DNA of 64,000 bases from an uncultured Clostridia bacterium (GCA_934120645.1 CAKOUO010000004.1:44420-108419); one strand, 5' to 3'. Shown: positions 19,967 to 29,386, counted from the first letter of the stretch. Translations and numbers: made by a program. Notes: generated by a model from the sequence alone, not told the origin.

Positions 19967-20113
19967 ATGAAAAAGGATAAAGAACAAAAGGTAAAAAATA
20001 AAGAGAAAAAACAATTTGATAGAGGACAAATATTTGTAAAAGTAATGGCTGGAATTTTAGCAGTTATGATGATTTTAGCAACAGCAGCAACACTAATATA
20101 CTCATTAATATAA
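19967..20113 (+). CDS. Small membrane protein, DUF4044-like
   Basis: A 48-aa protein with a highly charged Lys-rich N-terminus and one C-terminal TM helix (about 24-46). It has a good GGAGG site. Size, charge pattern and a single C-terminal helix resemble DUF4044; the assignment is tentative. It ends 15 nt before cdaA and shares its promoter. Confidence 0.7.
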   Translation: MKKDKEQKVKNKEKKQFDRGQIFVKVMAGILAVMMILATAATLIYSLI

Positions 20114-20128
20114 GAAGAAGGTGTATAT

Positions 20129-21061
20129 ATGAATAACACTATAAGTAATAATTGGATAGAATTTTACAATGAAAATATATTGAAATTTTTCCAGAATCTT
20201 AAAGAAAATCCATTTACTGTAATAACAACAATATTAGATTTGGCAATAGTAATATTTTTATTATATTGTTTTTTTAAAGTTGTAAAAGGTTCAAGAGCAT
20301 GGCAATTAATAAAAGGTATAGCATTTTTAATAATTGCAACATGGGTTAGTGGATTATTAAATTTAAAAATATTAAATTCAATTTTAACAGGAATAATGAA
20401 TTGGGGAGTAATTGCATTAGTTGTAATTTTTCAACCGGAGTTAAGAAGAGGTCTAGAGCAATTAGGAACTAACAAACTAACAAAATTTTTTGGAATTGAA
20501 AGTGATTTAGCAACAAAAACTAAAGAAGATGTATATAAGGTAGTAATAGCAGCAACAGAACTTTCTAAAACAAAAACAGGAGCTTTAATTGTATTTGAAA
20601 GAGATATAAATATTCAAGATATTATTGCAACAGGAGTACCAATGAACTCTGAAGTTTCACCACAATTATTGGTAAATATATTTGTACCAAAAACACCTTT
20701 ACATGATGGAGCGGTTGTTATTAGTAATAATAAAATTGCAGCGGCAGCATGTGTATTACCATTAGCAGATGATACGGATATTGCAAAAGAATTAGGAACT
20801 AGACATAGAGCTGCAATAGGAATTTCAAAAGAATCTGATGCAGTAGTTGTTGTAGTTTCTGAGGAAACAGGAAAAATATCTGTAGCTAAAGATGGCACAT
20901 TAATTGCTGATGTTAGAGAAGATACATTAAAGAAGATATTAATTAGTAATATAGTAACAAAAAGATTTACTGATAAAAAAATTGTAAGAAAAGAAAGAAT
21001 AAAAGGAAAGAAAAAGATAAAAACAGAAGAAAATTTAAAAGAAGAAAAAATAGAGAAATAA
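20129..21061 (+). CDS. cdaA: Diadenylate cyclase CdaA
   Basis: Membrane-bound enzyme making c-di-AMP from two ATP (310 aa). Three TM helices (about 30-100) are followed by a DAC domain with catalytic DGAVV near residue 190 and RHRAA near 230. The tail after about 270 is rich in Lys and Glu. The usual partner genes cdaR and glmM are not adjacent; truA follows instead. Regulation by a CdaR encoded elsewhere is possible. Confidence 0.95.
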   Translation: MNNTISNNWIEFYNENILKFFQNLKENPFTVITTILDLAIVIFLLYCFFKVVKGSRAWQLIKGIAFLIIATWVSGLLNLKILNSILTGIMNWGVIALVVIFQPELRRGLEQLGTNKLTKFFGIESDLATKTKEDVYKVVIAATELSKTKTGALIVFERDINIQDIIATGVPMNSEVSPQLLVNIFVPKTPLHDGAVVISNNKIAAAACVLPLADDTDIAKELGTRHRAAIGISKESDAVVVVVSEETGKISVAKDGTLIADVREDTLKKILISNIVTKRFTDKKIVRKERIKGKKKIKTEENLKEEKIEK

Positions 21062-21063
21062 AT

Positions 21064-21088
21064 AAAGTCGCTTTATAGCGACTTTTAT
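21064..21088 (+). terminator. Terminator of cdaA
   Basis: A 9-bp stem (AAAGTCGCT / AGCGACTTT) with a TTAT loop and a short T-rich tail. Confidence 0.8.
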
Positions 21089-21109
21089 CTTATAAAGGAT
21101 AGATTGATT

Positions 21110-21853
21110 ATGAGAAATATAAAATTAATAATAGAATATGATGGAAAAGAATATAATGGATGGCAAAAACAGCCAAATAAATTGAATATACAAGGCACAA
21201 TAGAACAAGCAATAAAAAAAGTAACTGGAGAAGATGTTGATTTAATGGCTTCTGGTAGGACAGATAGTGGAGTACATGCATTAGGACAAGTTGCTAATTT
21301 TAAAACAAATTCTAATATTCCAATTGATAAAATTGCAATAGCATTAAATTCAAATTTGAAAAAATCAATTAGAATATTAGAAGCGGAAGAAGTTGATGAT
21401 AGATTTCATAGTAGATTGACTTGTAAAAGAAAAACATACAGATATATTATTAATAATTCAGAAGTACAATCAGCCATTTATAGAAATTTAGAAACACATA
21501 TTCCAATAAAATTAAATGTTGAAAAAATGCAAGAAGGAGCAAAATATTTTGAAGGAGAACATGATTTTAAAGCATTTAAAGCAAGTGGAACAAGTAGCAA
21601 AAGTAGTGTAAGAACAATATATAAAGCAGAAGTAAAATCTAAGCCTAATAATAGAATATATATAGAACTAACAGGAAATGGATTTTTATATAATATGGTA
21701 AGAATTATAGCAGGAACACTAGTTGAAGTAGGAATGGAAAAAATAGAGCCTAAAGATATAAAGTCAATAATAGATTCTAAAGATAGAAGCCAAGCTGGCA
21801 AAACATTGCCACCACAAGGATTATATTTAGTAAAAGTAGAGTATGAAAATTAG
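21110..21853 (+). CDS. truA: tRNA pseudouridine(38-40) synthase
   Basis: Modifies uridines 38-40 in the tRNA anticodon stem-loop (247 aa). The catalytic Asp is in SGRTDSGVHA near residue 50. RLTCKRKTYRY, GEHDFKAF and GFLYNMVRIIAGTLVEVG are family signatures. ATG 21110 is preferred over TTG 21104 from the spacing to AAAGGA. It may carry its own promoter after the cdaA terminator. Confidence 0.95.
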   Translation: MRNIKLIIEYDGKEYNGWQKQPNKLNIQGTIEQAIKKVTGEDVDLMASGRTDSGVHALGQVANFKTNSNIPIDKIAIALNSNLKKSIRILEAEEVDDRFHSRLTCKRKTYRYIINNSEVQSAIYRNLETHIPIKLNVEKMQEGAKYFEGEHDFKAFKASGTSSKSSVRTIYKAEVKSKPNNRIYIELTGNGFLYNMVRIIAGTLVEVGMEKIEPKDIKSIIDSKDRSQAGKTLPPQGLYLVKVEYEN

Positions 21854-21917
21854 AAACATTGTAACCTATTGTAAAAAAAAGCATAAAATATAGTAAAAAA
21901 GAAAAGGAGAAAAAAGT

Positions 21918-22487
21918 ATGACAAATTTACTAATATTTTTTGCTTTACCAATAGCAACAATAATAATATCAATAGCATTACAGAAAATTCTTAAATGTCC
22001 GTTTTTAGTTGCAGCAATTATATTTGCAATATTCTTAGTTGTAACATTTATTGTAGGAAATTTAATATTCTTGGTAGCTACAATTGCATATACAATACTT
22101 GCTTTTATAACAGCAGTTTTAACCAAAATATTTTGTAGAATATTAAGAGAACTTGATGATAGAGAAAGTAATTGTGGATTTAGAAATGGAAGAAATAGAA
22201 ATTCTAATAATGAAACTCAATTATTGTCTATAACAGGAAGTTGCGGATGTAATAATAACAATAATGATAATGGAAATTTACTTACAATAAGTAGTAATGG
22301 ATGCAATGGAACAGAAAATGAATTATTAACAATAAATTCAAATTGTAGTAGAAATAATAATAGTAATAACAATACTTGTTCTTGTGGTACATCAAATAAT
22401 ACTATAGCAGTTAGAGCTAATGTATTTCCAAATAGTAATACAGATGGAAGAACGGGCAGTTTTTCAGGATGTTTTAGAAGAAGATAA
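21918..22487 (+). CDS. Asn/Cys-rich membrane protein of unknown function
   Basis: 189 aa. The N-terminal third has two or three hydrophobic helices (about 1-75). The rest is low complexity, dominated by Asn and Ser with regularly spaced Cys (SCGCNNNN, NCSRNN, CSCG) and ending in FRRR. An AAAGGAG site precedes the ATG and a terminator follows, so it looks like a real single gene. I do not recognise a family. The Cys-Gly-Cys pattern could bind metal or form disulfides, but that is speculation. Confidence 0.65.
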   Translation: MTNLLIFFALPIATIIISIALQKILKCPFLVAAIIFAIFLVVTFIVGNLIFLVATIAYTILAFITAVLTKIFCRILRELDDRESNCGFRNGRNRNSNNETQLLSITGSCGCNNNNNDNGNLLTISSNGCNGTENELLTINSNCSRNNNSNNNTCSCGTSNNTIAVRANVFPNSNTDGRTGSFSGCFRRR

Positions 22488-22519
22488 CAAGGAGTGATAA
22501 TACCCTCCTTGTATTTTTT
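22488..22519 (+). terminator. Intrinsic terminator
   Basis: A 7-bp stem (CAAGGAG / CTCCTTG) and T-rich tail directly after the Asn-rich gene. Confidence 0.8.
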
Positions 22520-22575
22520 CTTTTTTTGTGGTATAACTATAAAGATATATAAATGAAGAAAATGAGGGAAAGTTT

Positions 22576-23445
22576 ATGTTAGAAATTATAAAAGATACAC
22601 TAATAGATAGTGTAAAGTTGTTACCATTTTTATTTATAACATATTTAATAATGGAATACATTGAACACAAAATGAAACATAAATCAAAGGAAGTAATTAA
22701 AAAATCAGGTAGATTTGGACCACTCTTAGGAAGTGTTTTAGGAATATTTCCACAATGTGGATTTTCTGTTTCAGCTACAAATTTATATGCAGGACGAGTT
22801 ATAACTCTTGGAACATTAATTGCAGTTTACCTTTCTACTTCTGATGAAATGTTACCAATATTTATATCAGAAGCTGTTTCACCAATAATAATTTTAAAAA
22901 TACTTGGAATAAAATTATTAATAGGAATGATATCTGGATTTATTATAGATTTGGTAATAAGTGTATTTAATAAAAATAAAGAAAAACAAAATGATGAAGA
23001 AGAAGTAATAGGTGATATATGTGAAGAAGAACACTGCCATTGCAATGAAAAAGGAATATTGAAATCAGCTTTAAGTCATACAATTAATATATTTTTATTT
23101 ATTATAATAATAACATTTATAATAAATATTGCTATATATTTTATAGGAGAAGATACAATATCAAATTTATTATTAAATAAACCAATACTAGGACCAATTA
23201 TTTCTGCTTTAATAGGATTAATACCAAATTGTGCTGCTTCTGTAATTATAACAAATATGTATTTACAAAAAGTTATATCTTTTGGAAGTATGATTGCAGG
23301 TTTATTAACAGGGGCTGGTGTTGGACTAGCTGTGTTATTTAAGACAAATCATAAGATTAAAGAAAATATAAGTATAATAGCTTTATTATATGTAATAGGA
23401 GTAATTTCAGGAGTTATAATTGATTTATTAAAAGTAGCAATATAA
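22576..23445 (+). CDS. Putative heavy-metal/arsenical exporter, 10-TM ArsP_2-like
   Basis: Polytopic membrane protein (289 aa) made of two similar halves, each with a conserved Cys loop: FPQCGFSVSATNLY near residue 60 and IPNCAASVIITNMY near 215. A His/Cys-rich cytoplasmic stretch (EEEHCHC near 155) lies between them and could bind metal. This matches the predicted 10-TM exporters annotated as ArsP-like or putative manganese transporters. The substrate is inferred only from the family. Confidence 0.8.
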   Translation: MLEIIKDTLIDSVKLLPFLFITYLIMEYIEHKMKHKSKEVIKKSGRFGPLLGSVLGIFPQCGFSVSATNLYAGRVITLGTLIAVYLSTSDEMLPIFISEAVSPIIILKILGIKLLIGMISGFIIDLVISVFNKNKEKQNDEEEVIGDICEEEHCHCNEKGILKSALSHTINIFLFIIIITFIINIAIYFIGEDTISNLLLNKPILGPIISALIGLIPNCAASVIITNMYLQKVISFGSMIAGLLTGAGVGLAVLFKTNHKIKENISIIALLYVIGVISGVIIDLLKVAI

Positions 23446-23550
23446 AAAAGTTGTCAAGAGGGACGTCCCTTTTTGACAACTTTTTTTATTGTTTCTATAA
23501 TTTTATAAAAATTTAAAAGTTGTCAAAAAGGGGCGTCCCTCTTGACAACT
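23445..23550. repeat. Inverted pair of palindromic repeats, copies B1 and B2
   Basis: Two copies of the palindrome seen at 6132 face each other (23445-23487 and 23515-23550) around a 27-bp spacer. B1 has outer arm CAAGAGGG and B2 has outer arm CCCTCTTG, so the outer arms pair with each other. The inner arms (CCCTTTTTG / CAAAAAGGGG) also pair. The pair lies between convergent genes and touches both stop codons, consistent with a bidirectional terminator or a MITE-like element. Confidence 0.9.
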
Positions 23551-25877
23551 TATTCTTTTTTCTTATTTTTTAAATTAACAATAATTGCGTCTTCATTATC
23601 AAAAAGATAATTAGAATCTGTTGTATCAGTTTGAATTGGATCTATTTCGTTTCTAGAATCTATAAAATCTAATTTCTTAGGATTAAATTTTTTCTTATTT
23701 AAACCGTTTTCTGTATCTTCAGTTTCAGTAGTAACTCCGTCAGAATATTTACCGAAATCAAATGTTTTAATTTTTTTAGGTTCTTTATATTTTGATTCTA
23801 GATAAACAAGTTTACCAGGACCTACAATAGGTTTTCCATTATTTCCTCTAATTTTGTATGCACATTCTTTTGCACCAAGAGTTTGAAGTTTTCCAGGTTT
23901 AAACCAATATACAAAATCCCATTTTACACCGCCATGCTTAGAATCATATTGCATTTTATCGAAATCAATACTATTTTGCATAGCCCATTCTCTCTTCTTA
24001 CCAAACTCTTCTGACCACCATTGTAAATCTTCAACTGTAGCATTTCCTGTAAATATTTTACTTGCACAGTTTGCTAAAATTGTTTGTTTAAAGTTTTCTT
24101 TAGAAGTTGGTACATCTAATTGTGAAAGGTTCTGTGCAGAAATAGTAGTACCAATTTTATATTTTCTATACATTGTAAATATTGGTTCAGTAGCTTTACA
24201 GATGAAATCAGGGAATTCATCTATGTATAAGAAGTTAGGAATTCTAGATTTTTCATTTCCAGGTCTTCTTAGAACTGCATTTTGCATTGCTATTAAGAAG
24301 AATAAGCCAAAAGCTTTGTGACTTGAAGCTCCTAAATCTCCTCTTCTTGTGCATACAAATGTTATATCTCCATTTGCTAACATTTTATCAAAGTCTAAGT
24401 TATTATATCTATTGCATAGTATAGATTTTACTCCAGGTAATCTTAATAAATTATCTAATTGAGTAACTGCAGAATATATATTTTTTTCTGTATCATTTCT
24501 ACCAAAGCTATTTTTATAAAAGTTCTTTTTAAAGTATGCTAGTTGAATACTGTATTGTTCTTTAAGTTCTTCATCATGTGATAAGATTTCACACATTTTT
24601 TCAACTAAATCAAAGTTTGTAAGCATTTTTAACATATCCTCTAAGTTTGGTAATTTTCCTTCATTCATTCTTGGATACATTTCTTTTAATAAAATAGATA
24701 AGTTTTCGATTGCTTGAATTACTACATCTTCTCTATAAGCTTCTTGTATGTCGTTATGTGCATTAGCATACATTGATTTTAAAGCAGAAGATATTGTAAT
24801 TGCTATTTTATTTGGATCATCATATACAAATGGGTTTAGACCAATAGAACTATTATCTGAAGGATCTATTATATTATAAGATAATCCAAAGTTTTTACAA
24901 ACTTCAATCATATGATCTGTAATTTCTCTATCTGGAGATAAAACAGTTACACCACAATTTTTATAAGTTATACCAATAGAAGTATCTAGAATCATTTTTT
25001 TCATATAGCCTTTATATACATCTTCATTTCCACTAGTAGGTGTTAACATATTTAAATTGAAATTACTATTTAAGTAATCATTATTATAAGGACCATTTAG
25101 TGTTGCTATTCTTGTTTTTAATGCAGTATATCCCATTTCTTTAGAAACTTCTTTAAAGAAATATTTTCTTTCTAAATCACGAGCAATTAAAGGCTCATAT
25201 ATTAAAGATGTTTTTCCAGAACCTGAACCACCGCAGACAAACATTGATTGATATCTTGAGCTTTCAGGTATTGTAACTGTTGCACCAGTTTCACTATCTT
25301 GACATAAATAGATTTCGCAAGTATAAGGTCCATGACCTTGTTTTTTGTCTGATAAATCTATTCCACCATAATCCCAGATAGAACGAGTCATATCTAAGCT
25401 ATCATTAACTCCAAAGTATAAGAATTTAAATACTTTTGTTGTTATCAAGATAGGGAATATAAATGTTATTGATGTGAAAGCAGGTCTTATTAAGTCAGAG
25501 AAGTTAGTTACTAAATCAACATAACCAGGATTTGATAATAGTAGTAACCATGCTGCCATATTAAGCCATTGTGTAAACATTGATATTGTTATAACTGTTA
25601 GTCCAATAACATATATGTAAAATAATGTTGTTTTCTTATTTTTGGTTGAAGCAAATTCTGATGATCCTGAAAATAAAAAAGCAAATATAGGACATGCCAA
25701 TGCTAAAGTATATTGGATAGGTCCCCAGTAAGAATAGGAAACACCAGTAAATAACATTAATAATACTTCAACAATTCTATCAACTGCTAGATATACTGTT
25801 ATTAATGTTAGTATATATGTTGCAAAAGTATTTCTGCTTGTATTTAATTTTTTTAAAAATTTATCTATGAATTTCAT
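23550..25877 (-). CDS. VirD4/TraG-like type IV coupling ATPase, orphan
   Basis: DNA-translocase or coupling ATPase of the TraG/VirD4 type (775 aa). About four N-terminal TM helices (roughly 15-165) are followed by Walker A in FVCGGSGSGKTS near residue 220, Walker B FLYIDEFPDF near 540, and a TraM-recognition-like C-terminal part. ATG 25877 is chosen as the first Met after a purine-rich site and at the start of a plausible membrane protein. No relaxase, VirB genes, integrase or oriT is visible nearby and the neighbours are housekeeping genes. Its role may be chromosomal rather than conjugative. Confidence 0.85.
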   Translation of the reverse strand: MKFIDKFLKKLNTSRNTFATYILTLITVYLAVDRIVEVLLMLFTGVSYSYWGPIQYTLALACPIFAFLFSGSSEFASTKNKKTTLFYIYVIGLTVITISMFTQWLNMAAWLLLLSNPGYVDLVTNFSDLIRPAFTSITFIFPILITTKVFKFLYFGVNDSLDMTRSIWDYGGIDLSDKKQGHGPYTCEIYLCQDSETGATVTIPESSRYQSMFVCGGSGSGKTSLIYEPLIARDLERKYFFKEVSKEMGYTALKTRIATLNGPYNNDYLNSNFNLNMLTPTSGNEDVYKGYMKKMILDTSIGITYKNCGVTVLSPDREITDHMIEVCKNFGLSYNIIDPSDNSSIGLNPFVYDDPNKIAITISSALKSMYANAHNDIQEAYREDVVIQAIENLSILLKEMYPRMNEGKLPNLEDMLKMLTNFDLVEKMCEILSHDEELKEQYSIQLAYFKKNFYKNSFGRNDTEKNIYSAVTQLDNLLRLPGVKSILCNRYNNLDFDKMLANGDITFVCTRRGDLGASSHKAFGLFFLIAMQNAVLRRPGNEKSRIPNFLYIDEFPDFICKATEPIFTMYRKYKIGTTISAQNLSQLDVPTSKENFKQTILANCASKIFTGNATVEDLQWWSEEFGKKREWAMQNSIDFDKMQYDSKHGGVKWDFVYWFKPGKLQTLGAKECAYKIRGNNGKPIVGPGKLVYLESKYKEPKKIKTFDFGKYSDGVTTETEDTENGLNKKKFNPKKLDFIDSRNEIDPIQTDTTDSNYLFDNEDAIIVNLKNKKKE

Positions 25878-26028
25878 ACTTGTAACCCCTTTAAATTTTT
25901 TAAATTCACATATATATATTATCCTATAAAATGGCGAAAAAAACAAGTATTTTTGCGAAAAAAGTTAGTATAATTTGGTATTTTTTTGCATATAATATTT
26001 AAAATTTATAAATGAATGGAGTGTTTTT

Positions 26029-26313
26029 ATGCAGGAAGAATTTATAAAAGAAAGTCCTATGAAAAATTTAACTGAACTAGATAAAGAAATAGAGCTTATA
26101 AAAAATATTATAAAAACTAGAGAAGAATTAAAAAATAACAATAAAAATTTTGAATTTGCAGAGTTAGATTTGGTAGATTATTATGTTTATCAAATAAAAG
26201 CAAATCAAGCAAAATTAGATTATCTAATAAAACTTGCAAAATCAAAAGGAATTACAATTGATGCAATAAATCAAATGCAATATGAAAATTATGATGATGA
26301 AGAAACCGGATAA
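26029..26313 (+). CDS. YaaL-like protein, DUF2508
   Basis: 94-aa helical, acidic protein with no TM. Size, helix pattern (LIKNIIKTREELKNNNKNFEFAE...DYYVYQIKANQAKLDYLI) and position just ahead of bofA match YaaL of Bacillus. Function is unknown; the yaaL-bofA pairing is conserved in spore formers. A GGAG site precedes the ATG. Confidence 0.8.
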   Translation: MQEEFIKESPMKNLTELDKEIELIKNIIKTREELKNNNKNFEFAELDLVDYYVYQIKANQAKLDYLIKLAKSKGITIDAINQMQYENYDDEETG

Positions 26314-26382
26314 ATCAAGATGAATATTTGTCCTAAATTACACATACAAATAGTATAAATAAACAAGTAAAGAGGGATGAAT

Positions 26383-26646
26383 ATGAATTTTGATGTAAAT
26401 ATTATTACATATTTGGCATGTATTTGTTTTTTATTTATTTTTGGAAGGATTTTTATAGTACCTATTAAGAAGATATTAAAGTTGGTTATTAATTCTATAC
26501 TTGGTGGTGTAACTATATTTTTAATTAACTTAATAGGAGGGGCATGGGGATTTCATATAGGTCTTAATGTTTTTACTAGTGTTTTAATAGGGCTATTAGG
26601 TTTACCAGGAGCAGTATGTTTGGTAATTGTAAAATTATTAATTTGA
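26383..26646 (+). CDS. bofA: BofA-like inhibitor of pro-sigma-K processing
   Basis: 87-aa membrane protein with two or three TM helices and the family's C-terminal NVFTSVLIGLLGLPGAVCL segment. In Bacillus BofA holds the SpoIVFB protease inactive until the forespore signals. The second Met (26383) is preferred because it sits at normal distance from AGAGGG. It neighbours the yaaL-like gene. Confidence 0.9.
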   Translation: MNFDVNIITYLACICFLFIFGRIFIVPIKKILKLVINSILGGVTIFLINLIGGAWGFHIGLNVFTSVLIGLLGLPGAVCLVIVKLLI

Positions 26647-26669
26647 AAGATTAATACATAATTAAAATA

Positions 26670-26743
26670 AAAAAGACTATATGTTTAATTTTATAATTTT
26701 TTAGAAATTCTAAAATTATAAAAAAACATATAGTCTTTTTTTT
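26670..26743. terminator. Long bidirectional terminator
   Basis: A roughly 70-nt hairpin with outer stem AAAAAGACTATATGTTT / AAACATATAGTCTTTTT and inner stem TTTTATAATTTT / AAAATTATAAAA, between convergent bofA and glmS. T runs flank both sides. Confidence 0.9.
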
Positions 26744-28583
26744 ATTCAACTGTAACTGATTTTGCTAAATTTCTAGGTTTATCAACATCTAATCCCTTTT
26801 CTTTAGAAATATAATAAGCAAGTAATTGAAGTGGTATAACAGATAAAATAGGAGAAATAAAACAATTAGTTTCAGGTATTGTAATTACTTCATCAAACAT
26901 ATTATTATCAATATCTTGATTTGTAACAACTAATGTTTTTGCTCCACGAGTAATAACTTCTTGTATATTACTTACAGTTTTTTTAACTAAATTTTTATCT
27001 GTCATAATACTAATAACAGTAATTCCATTTTCAATTAAAGCAATAGGACCATGTTTTAATTCTCCTGCTGCATAGCTTTCAGAATGTATATAAGAAATTT
27101 CTTTTAATTTTAAAGAACCTTCTTTTGCAACAGTTTCATCAATACCTCTACCAAGGAAAAATACATCTTTTTCTTGGTATATTTTTTTCGCAAATTCCTT
27201 AACTTGTGTATTACATTTTAATGTTTCTTCAATCTTTTTTGGTAAATCTAAAATGTCTTGTTTTAGATTTTTTATAACATCTGTATCTGTTTCTAGCAAG
27301 ATTTCTGCAAAGTAAATTGCTAAAATATTTATTAATACTACTTGAGAAGTATATGCTTTTGTTGATGCAACAGCTATTTCTGGACCGGCATGTGTGTAAA
27401 TTGAGTAATCGGCTTCTCTAGTAATTGAGCTTCCAATTACATTAGTAATAGCAATTGTTTTTGCACCTTTTTCTTTTGATAATTTTAGTGCGGCAATAGT
27501 ATCTGCGGTTTCACCTGATTGAGATATAAATATGCATAAAGTTTTTTCATCTATAATTGGGTCTCTATATCTAAATTCAGAAGCAATGTCAACTTCAGTA
27601 GGTATTCTACAAAGTTTTTCTATTGTATTTTTTCCAGTAAGTCCGGCATGCATTGCAGTACCACATGCTACAATATAAATTTTGTTTAAACTTGATAAAT
27701 ATTCTTTAGTAAAGTTAAGTTCATCAAATTCACATTTTGAATTTAAATTTATTTTTGCACCAATTGTTTCTCTAATTGCAGTTGGTTGCTCATAAATTTC
27801 TTTTAGCATGAAATCATCAAAACCATCTTTTTCTGCAGCAGATGCATTCCATTCTATTGTTTGAGTTTGTTTTTCAATTTTATTTAAATCTTTATCATAA
27901 AATTTTGCTTCATTTTTGGTTAATAATACAAATTCTAAATCATTTAATAGATAAAAATCTTTTGTGTAAGAAAGTATAGCAGGAATATCAGAAGATAAAT
28001 ATTTTTCATCTTCGCAAGTTCCTATAACTAGAGGGCTATCTTTTCTTACAACAATCATATTGTCAGGGTAAAGACTTGAAATAACTTCAAGTGCAAAACT
28101 TCCTTTTAAATCTAGACAAGCATTTTTTACTGCTCTTAAAAATTTTAAATCATCATTTACAGTATCTTTTGTAATATAATAATGTATTAGATTAGGAATA
28201 ATTTCTGTATCTGTTTGAGAATAGAAAGTGTATCCTTTATCTGTTAAAAATTTTCTTAATTCATTAAAATTTTCAATAATTCCATTATGAACAACACTAA
28301 AAGTTTTTGAGTTATCTTGATGTGGGTGAGCGTTTTCTTTAGATGGTTTTCCATGAGTTGCCCATCTAGTATGAGCTATACCAACGGTTCCTTCTAATTT
28401 ATCAATTCCTTCTAAATTTGATAAATTTTTAACTCTACCTTTATCTTTCATTAAAGATAATCCTTCTTTTTCAATTGTTGAAATACCTGCAGAGTCATAA
28501 CCTCTGTATTCCAACCTTGTTAAACCTGCCAAAAGAATAGGGCAAGCTTTTTTTGTTCCTATGTAACCTACAATTCCACACAT
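26742..28583 (-). CDS. glmS: Glucosamine-6-phosphate synthase
   Basis: Makes glucosamine 6-phosphate from fructose 6-phosphate and glutamine, the first step to UDP-GlcNAc for the cell wall (613 aa). The N-terminal nucleophile Cys2 is in MCGIVGYIG. Glutaminase motifs THGKPS and HNGIIEN and two SIS domains (ISQSGETADT, LGRGIDE) follow. The C-terminus ends in the family DKPRNLAKSVTVE. Expression is controlled by the glmS ribozyme just upstream. Confidence 0.97.
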   Translation of the reverse strand: MCGIVGYIGTKKACPILLAGLTRLEYRGYDSAGISTIEKEGLSLMKDKGRVKNLSNLEGIDKLEGTVGIAHTRWATHGKPSKENAHPHQDNSKTFSVVHNGIIENFNELRKFLTDKGYTFYSQTDTEIIPNLIHYYITKDTVNDDLKFLRAVKNACLDLKGSFALEVISSLYPDNMIVVRKDSPLVIGTCEDEKYLSSDIPAILSYTKDFYLLNDLEFVLLTKNEAKFYDKDLNKIEKQTQTIEWNASAAEKDGFDDFMLKEIYEQPTAIRETIGAKINLNSKCEFDELNFTKEYLSSLNKIYIVACGTAMHAGLTGKNTIEKLCRIPTEVDIASEFRYRDPIIDEKTLCIFISQSGETADTIAALKLSKEKGAKTIAITNVIGSSITREADYSIYTHAGPEIAVASTKAYTSQVVLINILAIYFAEILLETDTDVIKNLKQDILDLPKKIEETLKCNTQVKEFAKKIYQEKDVFFLGRGIDETVAKEGSLKLKEISYIHSESYAAGELKHGPIALIENGITVISIMTDKNLVKKTVSNIQEVITRGAKTLVVTNQDIDNNMFDEVITIPETNCFISPILSVIPLQLLAYYISKEKGLDVDKPRNLAKSVTVE

Positions 28584-28683
28584 AGTAATTCCTCCTTATA
28601 AAATTAAAATTTCTGGAATTGAAAGCGTGCAAACTTAATATATTAATTTCTGTTCTAATATTACTATTAGTTTTTGGTTAATA

Positions 28684-28778
28684 TTATGACCTTAAGTAAA
28701 AGCCACTAGAGCATCCGCCGAATTTTTCGATAACTCTAGACCTCGTCAACCGCTAAATATAGCGGTCCAGGCGCTTAG
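28684..28778 (-). ncRNA. glmS ribozyme (GlcN6P-responsive)
   Basis: On the minus strand this leader contains the ribozyme's conserved blocks in order: AGCGCC at the 5' end, a short P2-type hairpin (ACCGCTATATTTAGCGGT), GACGAGG, TTATCGAAAAATTCGGCGGATG, and the closing CTCTAG strand. The predicted cleavage site is between A28775 and G28774. In the family, glucosamine 6-phosphate acts as cofactor for self-cleavage, which lowers glmS mRNA. The start of glmS is about 100 nt downstream. Confidence 0.95.
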
Positions 28779-28888
28779 TTTTAAAAACTCCTTTCTTAGT
28801 ATTTTTATGCAACTTTCAATTTATGTATTATATTACATCATAATTAGAAATGTTGCAAGTTTTTTAAAAATTTTAGAAAAGAAAACTA

Positions 28889-28917
28889 TTGATAAAAGTA
28901 ACATAATGTGATAGAAT
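28889..28917 (+). promoter_or_regulatory. Promoter of the foreign-composition ORFan
   Basis: TTGATA, a 17-bp spacer and TAGAAT, about 45 bp upstream of the gene at 28961. Confidence 0.6.
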
Positions 28918-28960
28918 AGAAAAGCAACATAAAAATATGTTTTATAATGGAGGTAATACT

Positions 28961-29386
28961 ATGAGCCAACAAATGGTAGGAAGCACACATGCAGCACATG
29001 AAACACGGCATCTTGCAAGAAAAATGCAGGAAGTAAGAAACGGAAAGAAAACAAAGTCTGAAATTTCGGATTTGATTTCTAAAATTGAAGAAGAAAGGAA
29101 AAAACTTTCTGAAAGATATGGAGATTGTTCTTCATATTTAGAAATACAGTCTGATTTACAGATGGATATTCCGGAACTTACGGCGGCTGAGGCAAAAAAG
29201 CATACATATGTAGATGGTCTTGAGCCGATGGATTTTCTGTTTATCCAAAAGCTGGAGACACACTATTTATATGATACGGAGCCACCGAGAAACGAACACC
29301 TGCATACAGGAATGATGCTGCTTAAAGCATGTATAAACGATTTGACATGGGCTTTGGCAGAATTGAAGGCTTATGAGAAAGAATAA
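28961..29386 (+). CDS. ORFan with foreign codon usage and in-frame CGG
   Basis: 141-aa soluble, charged, mostly helical protein I do not recognise. ATG 28961 has GGAGG upstream; a promoter and a terminator frame the gene. Its composition differs from every neighbour: CTG, CTT, CCG, ACG, GCG and GAG are frequent while the window otherwise uses TTA, CCA, ACA and GCA. Recent transfer from a higher-GC Firmicute is likely. It contains one of only two in-frame CGG codons outside the frameshift junctions (29006-29008, Thr-Arg-His). A +1 shift there would hit a stop within about ten codons. Confidence 0.75.
   Translation: MSQQMVGSTHAAHETRHLARKMQEVRNGKKTKSEISDLISKIEEERKKLSERYGDCSSYLEIQSDLQMDIPELTAAEAKKHTYVDGLEPMDFLFIQKLETHYLYDTEPPRNEHLHTGMMLLKACINDLTWALAELKAYEKE

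Larger units (their letters stand above)
28584..28960. other. Intergenic region between glmS and the ORFan gene
   Basis: About 375 bp. It holds the glmS ribozyme on the minus strand and a promoter for the rightward ORFan. I see no coding sequence in it. Confidence 0.8.
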
